From assembly GCF_000220835.1 (NCBI RefSeq), contig NZ_GL985606.1, forward strand, positions 1,095,144 to 1,159,143: a stretch of DNA of 64,000 nt, in the 5' to 3' direction. A program made the position numbers and the translations under genes. Numbering within the stretch: the stretch's first letter is position 1; the number at the start of each line of letters is the position of its first letter. The notes below the pieces were generated by a model. That model saw only the letters and a program-made list of their open reading frames with translations. It did not search any database and was not told where the DNA came from. This document shows, piece by piece, positions 27,728 through 36,857 of this stretch. The stretch comes from Actinomyces sp. oral taxon 448 str. F0400 (GTDB lineage Bacteria; Actinomycetota; Actinomycetes; Actinomycetales; Actinomycetaceae).

Positions 27728-28684
27728 ATGACTGATGCCTCCGATGACGCGCGCCGCCACGCGCCGAGCACCCTCCGGGTGCGCCTGGACCTCGCCTACG
27801 ACGGCGCCGCCTTCAGCGGCTGGGCCGCTCAGCCGGGACTGCGCACCGTTGAGGGAGTCCTGACAGCGGCGCTGAGCACTGTCCTGCGAGTTCCCGTGAG
27901 GCTGACGGTCGCCGGCCGCACCGACGCCGGTGTGCACGCCGCCGCTCAGGTCGCGCACTTGGACGTGCCCGTCGAGGCGTGGCGGGCGCTGCCGGGGCGC
28001 AGCGACCGGACGCCCGCGCAGGCGCTGGCGACCCGGCTGGCGGGGGTGCTGGCTCGTCGGGCTCTCGCGGGGCCCCGCGGAGCCGCCGACGTCGTGATCA
28101 CCGGCGCGAGGGTCGTTCCGGACGGCTTCGACGCGCGCTTCTCGGCTCTGCGTCGTCGCTACGCCTACCGGATCGCCGACGCTGTTTCTCCGCACGACCC
28201 CCTGCGCCGGGGGCACGTGCTGTGGGTGAGGGGCCGTCTTGACGTGGAGGCCATGGAGGAGAGCGCCGCACCGCTCCTGGGCGAGCACGACTTCCTGTCC
28301 TACTGCCGTCCGCGAGCCGGGGCGACGACGATCCGCACTCTGTCCGGGCTGACGTGGCGTCGGGAGTCCGGACCGGGCGGCGACGCAGGCCTGGTCGTGC
28401 TGAGTGCGACGGCCGACGCCTTCTGCCACTCCATGGTCCGTTCGCTCGTCGGGGCCGGGCTCGCCGTCGGGCGGGGGAGCAGACCGCCGGCGTGGCCCGG
28501 CGAGCTGTTGACGGGGCACTCGCGCGAGGTCGCCGCGCCGGTCGCCCCGCCGCACGGGCTCATCCTGGAGGCGGTCGACTACCCGGACGACGACGACCTG
28601 GCCGGGCGGGCCGTCCGGGCGCGCAGGCTGCGCAGGCCGCCGGCCGGCGGGGCCGCTGCGATCCGGGGAGGGGACTGCTGCTGA
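27728..28684 (+). CDS. truA: tRNA pseudouridine(38-40) synthase TruA
   Basis: 318-aa enzyme that isomerises U38-40 in the anticodon arm of tRNAs. The ATG at 27728 gives the family N-terminus (RVRLDLAYDGAAFSGWAAQP). The catalytic Asp lies in VAGRTDAGVHAAAQVAH. RRRYAYRI and the C-terminal FCHSMVRSLVGAGLAVG are typical. In many actinobacteria truA directly follows rplQ; here a surface protein, a hydrolase and a kinase lie between. The start has no clear SD; TCGAAT lies 6 nt upstream. Confidence 0.95.
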   Translation: MTDASDDARRHAPSTLRVRLDLAYDGAAFSGWAAQPGLRTVEGVLTAALSTVLRVPVRLTVAGRTDAGVHAAAQVAHLDVPVEAWRALPGRSDRTPAQALATRLAGVLARRALAGPRGAADVVITGARVVPDGFDARFSALRRRYAYRIADAVSPHDPLRRGHVLWVRGRLDVEAMEESAAPLLGEHDFLSYCRPRAGATTIRTLSGLTWRRESGPGGDAGLVVLSATADAFCHSMVRSLVGAGLAVGRGSRPPAWPGELLTGHSREVAAPVAPPHGLILEAVDYPDDDDLAGRAVRARRLRRPPAGGAAAIRGGDCC

Positions 28685-28760
28685 GCGGCTGATCAACTGC
28701 TGCCGATGGGCGGACGGCCACGGCGTGGTGGGATTCACGGTGCACCATGGTGCGGTTTCT

Positions 28761-28790
28761 TTGACCCCTTTCATGCGGCCCCGGTAAGGT
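28761..28790 (+). promoter_or_regulatory. rplM-rpsI promoter
   Basis: TTGACC (28761-28766) and TAAGGT (28785-28790) are separated by 18 nt. This is the best sigma-70-type match in the window. It lies about 165 nt before rplM, leaving a long 5' leader (about 28797-28954) with no obvious gene. A 12-nt palindrome (28742-28753) precedes the -35. Confidence 0.65.
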
Positions 28791-28954
28791 GAGCAACCGT
28801 CGTGCAGCACGTGATCGCATCCGTGGTGTCATCCCACTCGCCCGGGTCGCCGGTGCGCCGACCACTCATCTGACCATGGTGGTCTCGTCGTTCAGCGATG
28901 CTTCAACGCTGGAGCCGGCGCGCCACCCGCCAAAGAGAAACGAAGGCAACGCCC

Positions 28955-29398
28955 GTGCGCACGTACACACCGAAGCCCGGCGACGTCGAGAGGAACTGGT
29001 ACGTCATCGACGCCACCGACGTCGTCCTCGGCCGTCTCGCGGTTCAGGCCGCGACTCTGCTCCGTGGGAAGCACAAGCCGCAGTTCGCTCCCAACGCCGA
29101 TTGCGGCGATTACGTCATCATCGTCAACGCCGACAAGGTCGTCCTGACCAACGGCAAGGCCGATAGGAAGTTCGCCTACCGTCATTCGGGCTACCCCGGC
29201 GGTCTCAAGGCAGTCTCCTACCGGGAGCTTCTGGACAAGCGCCCTGAGCGCGCCGTCGAGAAGGCCGTCAAAGGCATGGTGCCCCACACGAAGCTCGGCC
29301 GTGCCCAGCTCAGGAAGCTCCGGGTCTACGCGGGCGCCGAGCACCCGCACGTCTCGCAGAATCCGCAGGCCTTCGAGATCACCCAGGTCGCCCAGTGA
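28955..29398 (+). CDS. rplM: 50S ribosomal protein L13
   Basis: 147-aa early-assembly protein. The GTG at 28955 gives the canonical [19 protein letters not shown], with GAAGG upstream; the in-frame start at 28898 is not needed. [20 protein letters not shown] and [20 protein letters not shown] are diagnostic. Its leader is long, which leaves room for autoregulation. Confidence 0.98.
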   Translation: MRTYTPKPGDVERNWYVIDATDVVLGRLAVQAATLLRGKHKPQFAPNADCGDYVIIVNADKVVLTNGKADRKFAYRHSGYPGGLKAVSYRELLDKRPERAVEKAVKGMVPHTKLGRAQLRKLRVYAGAEHPHVSQNPQAFEITQVAQ

Positions 29399-29440
29399 GC
29401 GCCTTGGCACTGGCGCACCGCGACAAGCAAAGGACATATT

Positions 29441-29935
29441 GTGGCTGAGACCACTGTCAATATCGATGCGCTGGATGAGGAGAACGCCCCTTCCAGCTAC
29501 ACCACCGAGACCACCGGTTCCACCGAGGGCCGCGGCCGATCCGTCACTGCTCCGGGTACCGGCCTGGGGCGCCGCAAGGAGGCGGTCGCCCGCGTCCGCC
29601 TCATCCCCGGGACCGGCCGGTGGACGCTCAACGGGCGCAGTCTGGAGGATTACTTTCCCAACAAGCTGCACCAGCAGCTCGTGCGCGCCCCCTTCACCAT
29701 TCTCGATCTCGAGGGTCGTTTCGACGTCGTCGCCCGCATCAACGGGGGCGGTGTTTCCGGTCAGGCCGGGGCACTGCGTCTGGGAATCGCCCGTGCCCTC
29801 AATGACATCGACCGCGAGGCCAACCGGGCCGCCCTCAAGAGGGCCGGCTTCCTGACTCGCGACGCCCGCGTCGTCGAGCGCAAGAAGGCCGGCCTGCACA
29901 AGGCCCGTCGCGCCCCGCAGTACTCCAAGCGCTGA
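29441..29935 (+). CDS. rpsI: 30S ribosomal protein S9
   Basis: 164-aa head protein whose C-terminal Lys-Arg touches P-site tRNA (ends RRAPQYSKR). The conserved core starts near residue 42 ([17 protein letters not shown]); the first 40 residues are a Thr/Glu-rich extension found in actinobacteria. GTG start with AAAGGA upstream. Confidence 0.98.
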   Translation: MAETTVNIDALDEENAPSSYTTETTGSTEGRGRSVTAPGTGLGRRKEAVARVRLIPGTGRWTLNGRSLEDYFPNKLHQQLVRAPFTILDLEGRFDVVARINGGGVSGQAGALRLGIARALNDIDREANRAALKRAGFLTRDARVVERKKAGLHKARRAPQYSKR

Positions 29936-29991
29936 AGCGGCTGGCCGGCCTCCGCCGCGGGCGTCCTCCTGCGTCCGGGCGACATGCGCTC

Positions 29992-30027
29992 GCTCCGCCC
30001 GCTCGTCGCGTGACGGGCGGGCGGAGC
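29992..30027 (+). terminator. Terminator after rpsI
   Basis: 16-nt arms (29992-30007/30012-30027) pair fully with one G-U, loop GCGT, followed by ATTGTCGCG. It separates rplM-rpsI from glmM. Confidence 0.7.
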
Positions 30028-30205
30028 ATTGTCGCGCCTCCCGCGCGGGGGGCGTGCCCGGCTGCGGGGTGAGACGGGCACCGGGAGGCCGGAGGACGTG
30101 GGAGGATGAGCGTGCTCGCCGTACTCCGATCCGCATGAATCCTCATAAACCTCACGATTCTCGCAATTCTCACGCCCCCACACCCTTCACAGGAGGAATT
30201 CGCTC

Positions 30206-31567
30206 ATGGCACGACTCTTCGGTACCGATGGCGTGCGCGGTCTGGCTAATGACCTGCTCACCCCGGCTCTGGCGGTTCAGCTCGGCGAGGCCGCCGCCCG
30301 CGTCCTCACCAGGCAGACGCCCGCCGTCAAGCGCTCCCGGACGGGTCGCCCGCACGCCATCGTCGGACGTGATACGCGCGCATCCGGCGAGTTCCTCGAC
30401 CACGCCATCAGCGCCGGTCTGGCCTCCTCCGGCGTCGACGTCACCCGCGTCGGCGTCCTGCCCACCCCGGCCGTCGCCCACCTGACCGCCACCCGGGACA
30501 TCGACCTGGGAGTCATGATCTCCGCCTCCCACAATCCCTTCCAGGACAACGGCATCAAGTTCTTCGCCCGCGGCGGCTACAAGCTTGATGACGCCGTCGA
30601 GGACGAGATCGAGGCCCTGCTCGGACGTGTCGAGGACCTGCCCACCGGGGCCGGGGTTGGACGCGTCGTCAAGGGCGAGACGGTCGCCGATCAGAACTAC
30701 ATCAACCATCTCGTCGACTCTGTGGCCACCGACCTGACGGGCCTGCGTATCGTCGTCGACGCCTCCAACGGCGCGGCGTCCAGCGTCGGCCCGGCCGCTC
30801 TGCGCGCCGCCGGCGCCGAGGTCATCGTCATCAACGCCTCCCCGGACGGCCTGAACATCAACGCCGACTGCGGTTCGACCCATCCGGCTCGGCTCCAGAG
30901 CTACGCGCGCTCCGTCGGGGCGGACATGGGTGTGGCCTACGACGGCGATGCCGACCGCTGCCTGGCCGTGGACGCCGCCGGCGACCTCGTCGACGGCGAC
31001 CAGATCATGGGTCTGCTGGCCGTGGGCATGAAGGAGGACGGCACGCTGGGCTCCGACACGCTCGTCGTGACCGTCATGAGCAACCTCGGCCTCATCCTGG
31101 CCATGCGCGAGCACGGCATCCGCACTGTGCAGACCGGTGTGGGTGACCGCTACGTGCTGGAGAAGATGCTCGCCGGCGGTTTCACCCTCGGCGGCGAGCA
31201 GTCGGGCCACGTCATCGACACCCTCCACGCCACCACCGGCGATGGGGTGCTGACCTCCCTGCGCGTGGCCGCCCGGCTCAAGCGCACCGGCAGGACCCTG
31301 ACGGAACTGGCGGGCATCGTCACGCGCCTGCCCCAGACCCTCATCAACGTCACGGGTGTCGACAAGGGCGCTGCCGGCACCAACGCGGCCGTGCAGAGGG
31401 CCGTCGCCGACGCCGAGGACGGGCTCGGCGAGACCGGGCGAGTTCTGCTGCGCCCCTCCGGCACCGAGCCGCTCGTGCGCGTCATGGTCGAGGCCGCCAC
31501 CCAGACGGAGGCGGACCGGGTCGCCGGTGAGCTCGCCGGCGTCGTCGAGGACAACCTCGGTCTGTGA
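30206..31567 (+). CDS. glmM: Phosphoglucosamine mutase
   Basis: 453-aa enzyme converting glucosamine-6-P to glucosamine-1-P for UDP-GlcNAc. MARLFGTDGVRGLANDLLTP start; the phospho-serine loop SASHNPFQDNG near residue 102; the Mg-binding loop DGDADRC; and the phosphate loop RPSGTEPLVRVMVEA near the C-terminus. Strong AGGAGG ribosome-binding site. It works in sequence with GlmS, encoded about 9 kb downstream. Confidence 0.98.
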   Translation: MARLFGTDGVRGLANDLLTPALAVQLGEAAARVLTRQTPAVKRSRTGRPHAIVGRDTRASGEFLDHAISAGLASSGVDVTRVGVLPTPAVAHLTATRDIDLGVMISASHNPFQDNGIKFFARGGYKLDDAVEDEIEALLGRVEDLPTGAGVGRVVKGETVADQNYINHLVDSVATDLTGLRIVVDASNGAASSVGPAALRAAGAEVIVINASPDGLNINADCGSTHPARLQSYARSVGADMGVAYDGDADRCLAVDAAGDLVDGDQIMGLLAVGMKEDGTLGSDTLVVTVMSNLGLILAMREHGIRTVQTGVGDRYVLEKMLAGGFTLGGEQSGHVIDTLHATTGDGVLTSLRVAARLKRTGRTLTELAGIVTRLPQTLINVTGVDKGAAGTNAAVQRAVADAEDGLGETGRVLLRPSGTEPLVRVMVEAATQTEADRVAGELAGVVEDNLGL

Positions 31568-31655
31568 ATCCGAGCGAATTCGGGGGTCGGTCCCCGGCGC
31601 GGCGGTCGACCTTGGATGCCGTCGCCGGTGCGAGGCGATGAAGGAGGATGGCCCC

Positions 31656-34600
31656 GTGACGCCCGCCCATCGGCTGTCCCTTCTCACCGCTGAGCCGACC
31701 TGGCGCGGCAGGGCTCTCAGCGGCCGGGCTGTCGATCTGCTCGCCGTCCTGGCCGGCGGTGAGGACGCCTGGACGGGTGACGGCGCGCTCATTGCGGCCC
31801 TGTGGCCGGACGACCCCCCGACCCATCCGTTGCGCGCCCTGCACGTCGTCGTCTCCCGGGCGCGCGCTCTCGTGGGGGAGGGTGTCGTCGAACGCGTTGG
31901 CGACGGCTACCGCTTGGCGCTGCCGGTGGCGGCGGTCGACGCCCGAGACCTGGCCGATCGGGCGGTCCGGGCCCGGGCCAGCGCTGATGCGAGCCGGTGG
32001 GACCGGGTTCTGGAGCTGACCGATGACCTGCCGATGCCGGCCGAGGCCGACGCCGACGACGTCGCGCCCGTGGCGGATGCCGCGCCCTTGGTGGTGCTGC
32101 GCGAACGAGCCGCCCGCCATGCGTGGCGGGCCCGCCGCGACCGGGCGCTCGCCTTGGAGGCCACCGGCGAGTGCGAGCGGGCCCTGCCTCTGCTGCGCGC
32201 CGCCGCCCGGCGCGACGGCAGCGACGAGGCGGTCCTGGCCGCCCTCATGCGCGCCGTGTCCTGGACGCGTTCGCCCGCGGCTGCTCTGGAGATCTACGAG
32301 GATCATCGTCGCCGTCTGCGCGAGCAGGGCGCCGTGCCGGGACCCGCCCTGCGCGCCGCCCACGAAGCGGTTCTGGCCGCTGAGAACCCGGTGCGCCGCG
32401 GCCTGGTGCCGGTTCCCGACCATTTCCTCGGCCGTGAGGACGATGTGGCCGGTGTCCTGGGGGCTTTGGGCACTCACCGGTTGGTCACCATCACCGGGCC
32501 GGGCGGGGTCGGCAAGACCACTCTGGCTCGGGCCGTGGCCGCGCGCAGTCGCCGTCCCGCCGTCTACGCCGTCGCGCTCGCCGAGGTCGATTCCGGAGTC
32601 GATCTGCTCAGGGCCATCCTCAACGCCGTCGGGAGCCCGCTCGCCGCCGATGCCGACCCCCGTGCGGTTGTGCGCGCCGTCCTGGCCCCGCCGGGGACCC
32701 TCCTGATCCTGGATAACTGCGAGCACCTGGCGGACGAGGTCGCCGATCTTGTCGGCCCGCTCCTGGTCGGCTGCCCGGACCTGCGCGTGCTGGCGACCTC
32801 GCGCCGCAGGCTCGACCTGGGGGCGGAGCACGTCCACCGCCTGGAGCCGCTGGATGCGGCCGCGGCCGCCGGGCTCTTCCGCGCTCGCGCCCTGGCCGCT
32901 CGCCCCGACCAGGTCATCGACGACGGGGACTTGGAGGCCCTGCTGGGCCGTGTGGAGGGGATCCCCCTGGCCATCGAGCTCGCGGCTGCCCGCACTCGCA
33001 CCCTGTCGGTGGGGCAGATCGCCGCCAGGCTGCCGGGGCGTCCCGGGATGCTCACGGGCGCGCGAGACGCCCCGACCCGGCAGCGCACCCTGACCGCGGT
33101 CATCGAATGGTCCTGGAACCTGCTGGACGTCTCCGAACGGCATGCCCTGGCCCGGCTGGCCCTGCTCGCCGACGGTTTCACCCTGGGGGCGGCCGAGGCC
33201 GTCGTCGGGCCGGAGGCGCCCGACCTGCTCGACGCCCTGGTGACCCATTCGCTGCTCATCGTGCGCGACCGCGGCCTGCCTCGATTCCATATGCTCGTCA
33301 CCGTACGCGATGTCGTCCTGTCGCGGCTGGCCGACTCCGGCGACGAGGTGCGGGCCCGGCGCGCCCTGCGGGACTGGGCGCTGGAGGTGTGCTCCCAGGT
33401 CCGTCTGCCCGTCGGCGCCGGCGACTTCGGCGACGCCGACCATCCGCAGGCCGAGCGGCACGACCGCGTCTTCCGGCGGCTCATGGATGATGAGGCCGTT
33501 GTGCTCCAGGAGCTCGACCGACTTCTCGAACAGGCCGACGGCGCTGACGCGGGCGTGAATGCCGACCTCAGGGATGCGATTTGTCTCATCGGCGCCGCCC
33601 TTCTGCGTTTGTGGAGCGTCACCTGGGGGTATGAGCGCGTTGCGGGCTACGGTCCGCGCCTCATCAGGGTCGCCGCCCAGCCGGCTGGGGGACTGCGCGG
33701 CAATGAGGCCGGCCTCGCCGTTCTGGCCCTGTGTGCCACGTCGGGGCTTCTGCCGCCGTTGTCCGCGGAGATTCGCTCATCCCTGCGCCGGTCCTTCGAC
33801 GGCGAGGGGGACATGGCCGCCGTGCGGCGCTTCCTGCTCGCTCCGGCCGGGCAGTGGCCTGAGCTCATCGCGGACCGCGAGCCCTGGGTGGCTCGGGCGG
33901 CGGGACGATGCCTGGCCACCGAGCTGGAGAATGAGGGCCGTCCCGACGCCGCCCTGGACGTCATCGAGGCGCTCCTGGACCGGCTCCAGGGCGCTGGCCT
34001 GGCCGGCATCGACATGTTCGAGCTGCAGACCCACCGTCTCCAGATCCTTATGTCGCTGGGTCGCTACGACCGGGTCGTGGAGGCGTGCGCTCGCGCGCTG
34101 GCGCTCCTCGATCGGATCCTGCCGTCCTGGGGCGGCGGCTATCGGACGGCGCTGCGTCTTGAACAGTTCTATTGCACGGTCTGCCTCGATCCTCGTCAGG
34201 AGGCTGCCGAGAAGCATCTGACGATGCTGGAGGCGACGGATTTCCCCGGTACCCTGCGTTTCATCTTCTACTCCGTGCGCGGGGAGCTCGAGTTGATGCT
34301 GGGACGGCCCCGGGAGGCCGCCCTCATCCAGCGCGTGAGCCTGCGCTACGCCGGACGCTGGCGCACGGTCATGGGCGCGGGGTCCCCCTGGGAGCTCTAC
34401 GTCCTGGGCATGTGCCTGGTCACCGACGTCGAACTCGATCAGGGCGACGCCGTCGAACTCGACGCCGCGGGCGTGCGCGCCCGGGCCGTCCCGCTCCTGC
34501 GCGACATGCTGACCGACTCCGCCCCGCAGCAGCGCGACATACCCACGATCATGGCGCTCGCCGCCGCCGTCGGGCTGTCGACCATGGCCGGCGCGCAGGC

Positions 34601-34940
34601 GGGACCGCAGCAACAGGGCCTGGGCGCCGAACTGCTCGCTACCGCGCTGGCGGTGGGAGCCAACCAGACCTGCCGCCTCCTGTCGCACCGCTATCTGCGT
34701 GAGCGCGCCGGGAGTGTGGATGCCCGAGTTCTGGCCGATGCCGAGGAGCGGATCCGGCCGTTGGACCGCGTCCGACTCATTGCGCACGCGGGCGGCCTCG
34801 CCCGCCGTCTGGCGGGCGAGGCCGCCCGGAGCGATCATCGCCCGGACCCGTCGATGTCGTCTAGCGTCCAGCGCCCGTGGCCCGGGCGCGCCGTCAGGCG
34901 TTGCGCCGCTGGTAGCGGATCACCGTCGACGGGGCCATGA
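31656..34940 (+). CDS. AfsR-like SARP/STAND transcriptional regulator
   Basis: 1094-aa multidomain regulator. The GTG at 31656 is chosen because AAGGAGG (31641-31647) sits 8 nt before it. Domains in order are a winged-helix OmpR-type DNA-binding region (about 1-90, with RALHVVVSRARALVG), a bacterial transcriptional activator (BTAD) region to about 250, an NB-ARC/STAND ATPase with Walker A GPGGVGKTT near 281, Walker B LLILDNCEH near 348 and the GIPLAIELAAART motif, and a long C-terminal helical TPR-like sensor region. This is the architecture of AfsR and related regulators. The target is unknown; the ABC exporter next door is a candidate. The last 47 nt overlap the convergent permease gene. 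Its C-terminus after about residue 1060 is low-complexity and may be read-through past an older stop. Confidence 0.85.
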   Translation: MTPAHRLSLLTAEPTWRGRALSGRAVDLLAVLAGGEDAWTGDGALIAALWPDDPPTHPLRALHVVVSRARALVGEGVVERVGDGYRLALPVAAVDARDLADRAVRARASADASRWDRVLELTDDLPMPAEADADDVAPVADAAPLVVLRERAARHAWRARRDRALALEATGECERALPLLRAAARRDGSDEAVLAALMRAVSWTRSPAAALEIYEDHRRRLREQGAVPGPALRAAHEAVLAAENPVRRGLVPVPDHFLGREDDVAGVLGALGTHRLVTITGPGGVGKTTLARAVAARSRRPAVYAVALAEVDSGVDLLRAILNAVGSPLAADADPRAVVRAVLAPPGTLLILDNCEHLADEVADLVGPLLVGCPDLRVLATSRRRLDLGAEHVHRLEPLDAAAAAGLFRARALAARPDQVIDDGDLEALLGRVEGIPLAIELAAARTRTLSVGQIAARLPGRPGMLTGARDAPTRQRTLTAVIEWSWNLLDVSERHALARLALLADGFTLGAAEAVVGPEAPDLLDALVTHSLLIVRDRGLPRFHMLVTVRDVVLSRLADSGDEVRARRALRDWALEVCSQVRLPVGAGDFGDADHPQAERHDRVFRRLMDDEAVVLQELDRLLEQADGADAGVNADLRDAICLIGAALLRLWSVTWGYERVAGYGPRLIRVAAQPAGGLRGNEAGLAVLALCATSGLLPPLSAEIRSSLRRSFDGEGDMAAVRRFLLAPAGQWPELIADREPWVARAAGRCLATELENEGRPDAALDVIEALLDRLQGAGLAGIDMFELQTHRLQILMSLGRYDRVVEACARALALLDRILPSWGGGYRTALRLEQFYCTVCLDPRQEAAEKHLTMLEATDFPGTLRFIFYSVRGELELMLGRPREAALIQRVSLRYAGRWRTVMGAGSPWELYVLGMCLVTDVELDQGDAVELDAAGVRARAVPLLRDMLTDSAPQQRDIPTIMALAAAVGLSTMAGAQAGPQQQGLGAELLATALAVGANQTCRLLSHRYLRERAGSVDARVLADAEERIRPLDRVRLIAHAGGLARRLAGEAARSDHRPDPSMSSSVQRPWPGRAVRRCAAGSGSPSTGP

Positions 34941-35736
34941 CGGCCAGGACCAGGAGGGAGCCGATGATCGCGGTGCGCACGTCCTCGGCTGAACCCGTCG
35001 CCGTTCCGTCCAACAGGTATCGGCAACCGTCGACGATGTGCGAGATCGGGTTGTTGCGCACGAAGGCCTTGAGCCAGCCCGGCAGCGTTGAGGTGGGCAC
35101 CATCGCGTTGGACAGGTAGGTCAGCGGGAACATGATGATCACCGAGAAGGAGGTGACCGCCTGGGCCGAGGAGAAGAGCGTTCCCAGCAGCAGGAAGATC
35201 CAGGCGATGGCCCAGGCGCAGCCCGTGGCCAGGGCGATGGCGCCCAGCGCCCCGGACCAGCCGTTCTCGGGCCGGTAGCCCAGGGCGACGCCGGTGAGCA
35301 CGGTCAGCGAGGTGCACACGAGGTAGCGCAGCACGTCGGAGACCATGGGGCCCAGGACGGGCGCGACCCGCGACATCGGCAGGGTGCGGAAGCGGTCGAA
35401 GACTCCCTTGTCCATGTCCTCGCGCAGGTCCACGCCCACGCTCTGGCTCGTGGTCAGCGCGTTTATGATGATCAGTCCCGGGACGATCGTGGGCAGGTAG
35501 GCCTTGACGTTCCCGGCGATGGCGCCTCCGAAGATCTCGCCGAACATGATGGTGAACATGATCGGTTGGAGGAGGATGTCGAAGGACTCCCCAAAGTTGC
35601 GCAGCATGGTGATCAGGGAGCGCCATGCCATGGAGAGGGTGTCGGGGATGATCCGTGCTTCGCTGAAGCGGGAGGCGCCCGATGAGAAGGCGGTCGGCGG
35701 TGCGGGAGACGCCGATGAGATGCTGGTGGGGGTCAT
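34894..35736 (-). CDS. ABC-2 type (DrrB-like) transporter permease
   Basis: 280-aa inner-membrane half of a DrrAB-type exporter. Six hydrophobic segments are visible, with the ABC-2 signature area near PLTYLSNAMVPTSTLPGWLK and FVRNNPISHIVDGCRYLL. The N-terminus (about 30 residues) is Ser/Ala/Pro-rich and cytoplasmic. The ATG at 35736 overlaps the ATPase stop by 4 nt, so the pair is one operon. DrrAB-type pumps export drugs or lipids; the substrate here is unknown. Confidence 0.9.
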   Translation of the reverse strand: MTPTSISSASPAPPTAFSSGASRFSEARIIPDTLSMAWRSLITMLRNFGESFDILLQPIMFTIMFGEIFGGAIAGNVKAYLPTIVPGLIIINALTTSQSVGVDLREDMDKGVFDRFRTLPMSRVAPVLGPMVSDVLRYLVCTSLTVLTGVALGYRPENGWSGALGAIALATGCAWAIAWIFLLLGTLFSSAQAVTSFSVIIMFPLTYLSNAMVPTSTLPGWLKAFVRNNPISHIVDGCRYLLDGTATGSAEDVRTAIIGSLLVLAVMAPSTVIRYQRRNA

Positions 35737-36827
35737 GACTGCTCCTTGGCGTCGCGTGAACGGGCGGATGAGAGTGACGGCGAGGATTCGGGCTCCGACG
35801 GCGCATCGCGGGCAGCGGACGCCGCCGAGTCGCCATCGTCCGAGTCGTGTCCGGTCAGGGACATGAAGACCGAGTCCATGCTCGGGCGGTCAACCGAGAC
35901 GGTCCGGGGGGACAGGTCGGCGTCGCGCAGTGCCACGAGCACCTCGGTGGCCACCGAGGCCCGTGTCAGCGGTGTCTGCAGGTGGACGCCCTGGTCGACG
36001 ACCGCCGGGGCGCTCCCGGTCACCCGCTCGATGACGGCGGCGGTCGCGGCCCGGTCCTCGGGCGCGGCTGGGGTCAGGATGAGGGAGCTGCGGCCCACTC
36101 GGTCCTTGAGCTCGTCGGGTGTGCCCTCTGCGATGAGCCTGCCGGTGTCGATGATGCCGATCCGGTGCGCCAGTCGGTCGGCCTCCTCCAGGTACTGGGT
36201 GGTCAGCAGAATTGTGGATCCGCTTTCCGCCAGGGAGCGGATGACGTCCCACATCTGCTCGCGCGTGCGCGGATCCAGGCCGGTGGTGGGTTCGTCGAGG
36301 AAGATGAGCGGGGGCTGGGCGATCAGTGAGACGGCCAGGTCCAGCCGACGTCGCATTCCGCCGGAGTATCCGCCTGCCCGCTTGCCCCCGGCGTCGGTGA
36401 GGCTGAATGCGGCCAGCAGTTCATCGGCCCGCTCGCGCGCCTGGCGCCTGCTCAATCCCAGCAGGCGGCCGAAGAGCCGCAGGTTCTCGACTCCGGTGAG
36501 TGTCTCGTCGACGCTGGCGTACTGACCGGTGACGCCGATGAGGCTGCGCACGGCGTGGCGCTCGCGGACGATGTCGTGCCCCAGGACCCGGGCCCGCCCC
36601 TGGGTGGGCGCCAGGAGAGTCGTGATCATGCGCAGCGTCGTCGATTTTCCGGCGCCGTTGGGTCCCAGGAGTCCGTAGACGATGCCGGTGGGGATCTCCA
36701 GGTCCAGGCGGTCGACGGCGGTGAAGGACCCGAAGGTCCGGGTCAGGCCGTCGGCCTGAACGGCCGGGGACGTCGCCGACCGCGCCGATGTGCGTGAGGG
36801 TGTTCGCGTCGTTGTCCGTTGTGTCAT
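35733..36827 (-). CDS. ABC-2 transporter ATP-binding protein (DrrA-like)
   Basis: 364-aa ATPase energising the adjacent permease. Walker A is GPNGAGKST, the signature [15 protein letters not shown], and Walker [15 protein letters not shown] DrrA-type C-terminal extension follows (about 230-330), ending in an Asp/Ser/Ala-rich tail. The ATG at 36827 is chosen ([12 protein letters not shown]); the longer frame overlaps the upstream repeat. The sequence in front of this start nearly matches that in front of the panE-like gene (33-nt repeat), including CAGCCT 6 nt before the ATG. Confidence 0.93.
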   Translation of the reverse strand: MTQRTTTRTPSRTSARSATSPAVQADGLTRTFGSFTAVDRLDLEIPTGIVYGLLGPNGAGKSTTLRMITTLLAPTQGRARVLGHDIVRERHAVRSLIGVTGQYASVDETLTGVENLRLFGRLLGLSRRQARERADELLAAFSLTDAGGKRAGGYSGGMRRRLDLAVSLIAQPPLIFLDEPTTGLDPRTREQMWDVIRSLAESGSTILLTTQYLEEADRLAHRIGIIDTGRLIAEGTPDELKDRVGRSSLILTPAAPEDRAATAAVIERVTGSAPAVVDQGVHLQTPLTRASVATEVLVALRDADLSPRTVSVDRPSMDSVFMSLTGHDSDDGDSAASAARDAPSEPESSPSLSSARSRDAKEQS

Positions 36828-36857
36828 GCCCCGAGGCTGGGCCCCTGCGGTTTCAGG
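36825..36857 (-). repeat. 33-nt direct repeat, copy 1 (start region of the ABC ATPase gene)
   Basis: It covers the ABC ATPase start codon and the 30 nt before it, and includes the stop codon of the panE-like gene. It matches copy 2 at 37903-37935 at 27 of 33 positions; the 14 bases nearest the start codon are identical. Confidence 0.75.

Noticed and set aside
27626-28810. 394-codon minus-strand frame opposite truA
   Set aside because: No motif or start signal; truA has its catalytic Asp motif on the plus strand.
31482-33461. 659-codon minus-strand frame opposite the AfsR-like gene
   Set aside because: Gln/Gly/Arg-rich with no motif; the plus strand has Walker A and B and a good ribosome-binding site.
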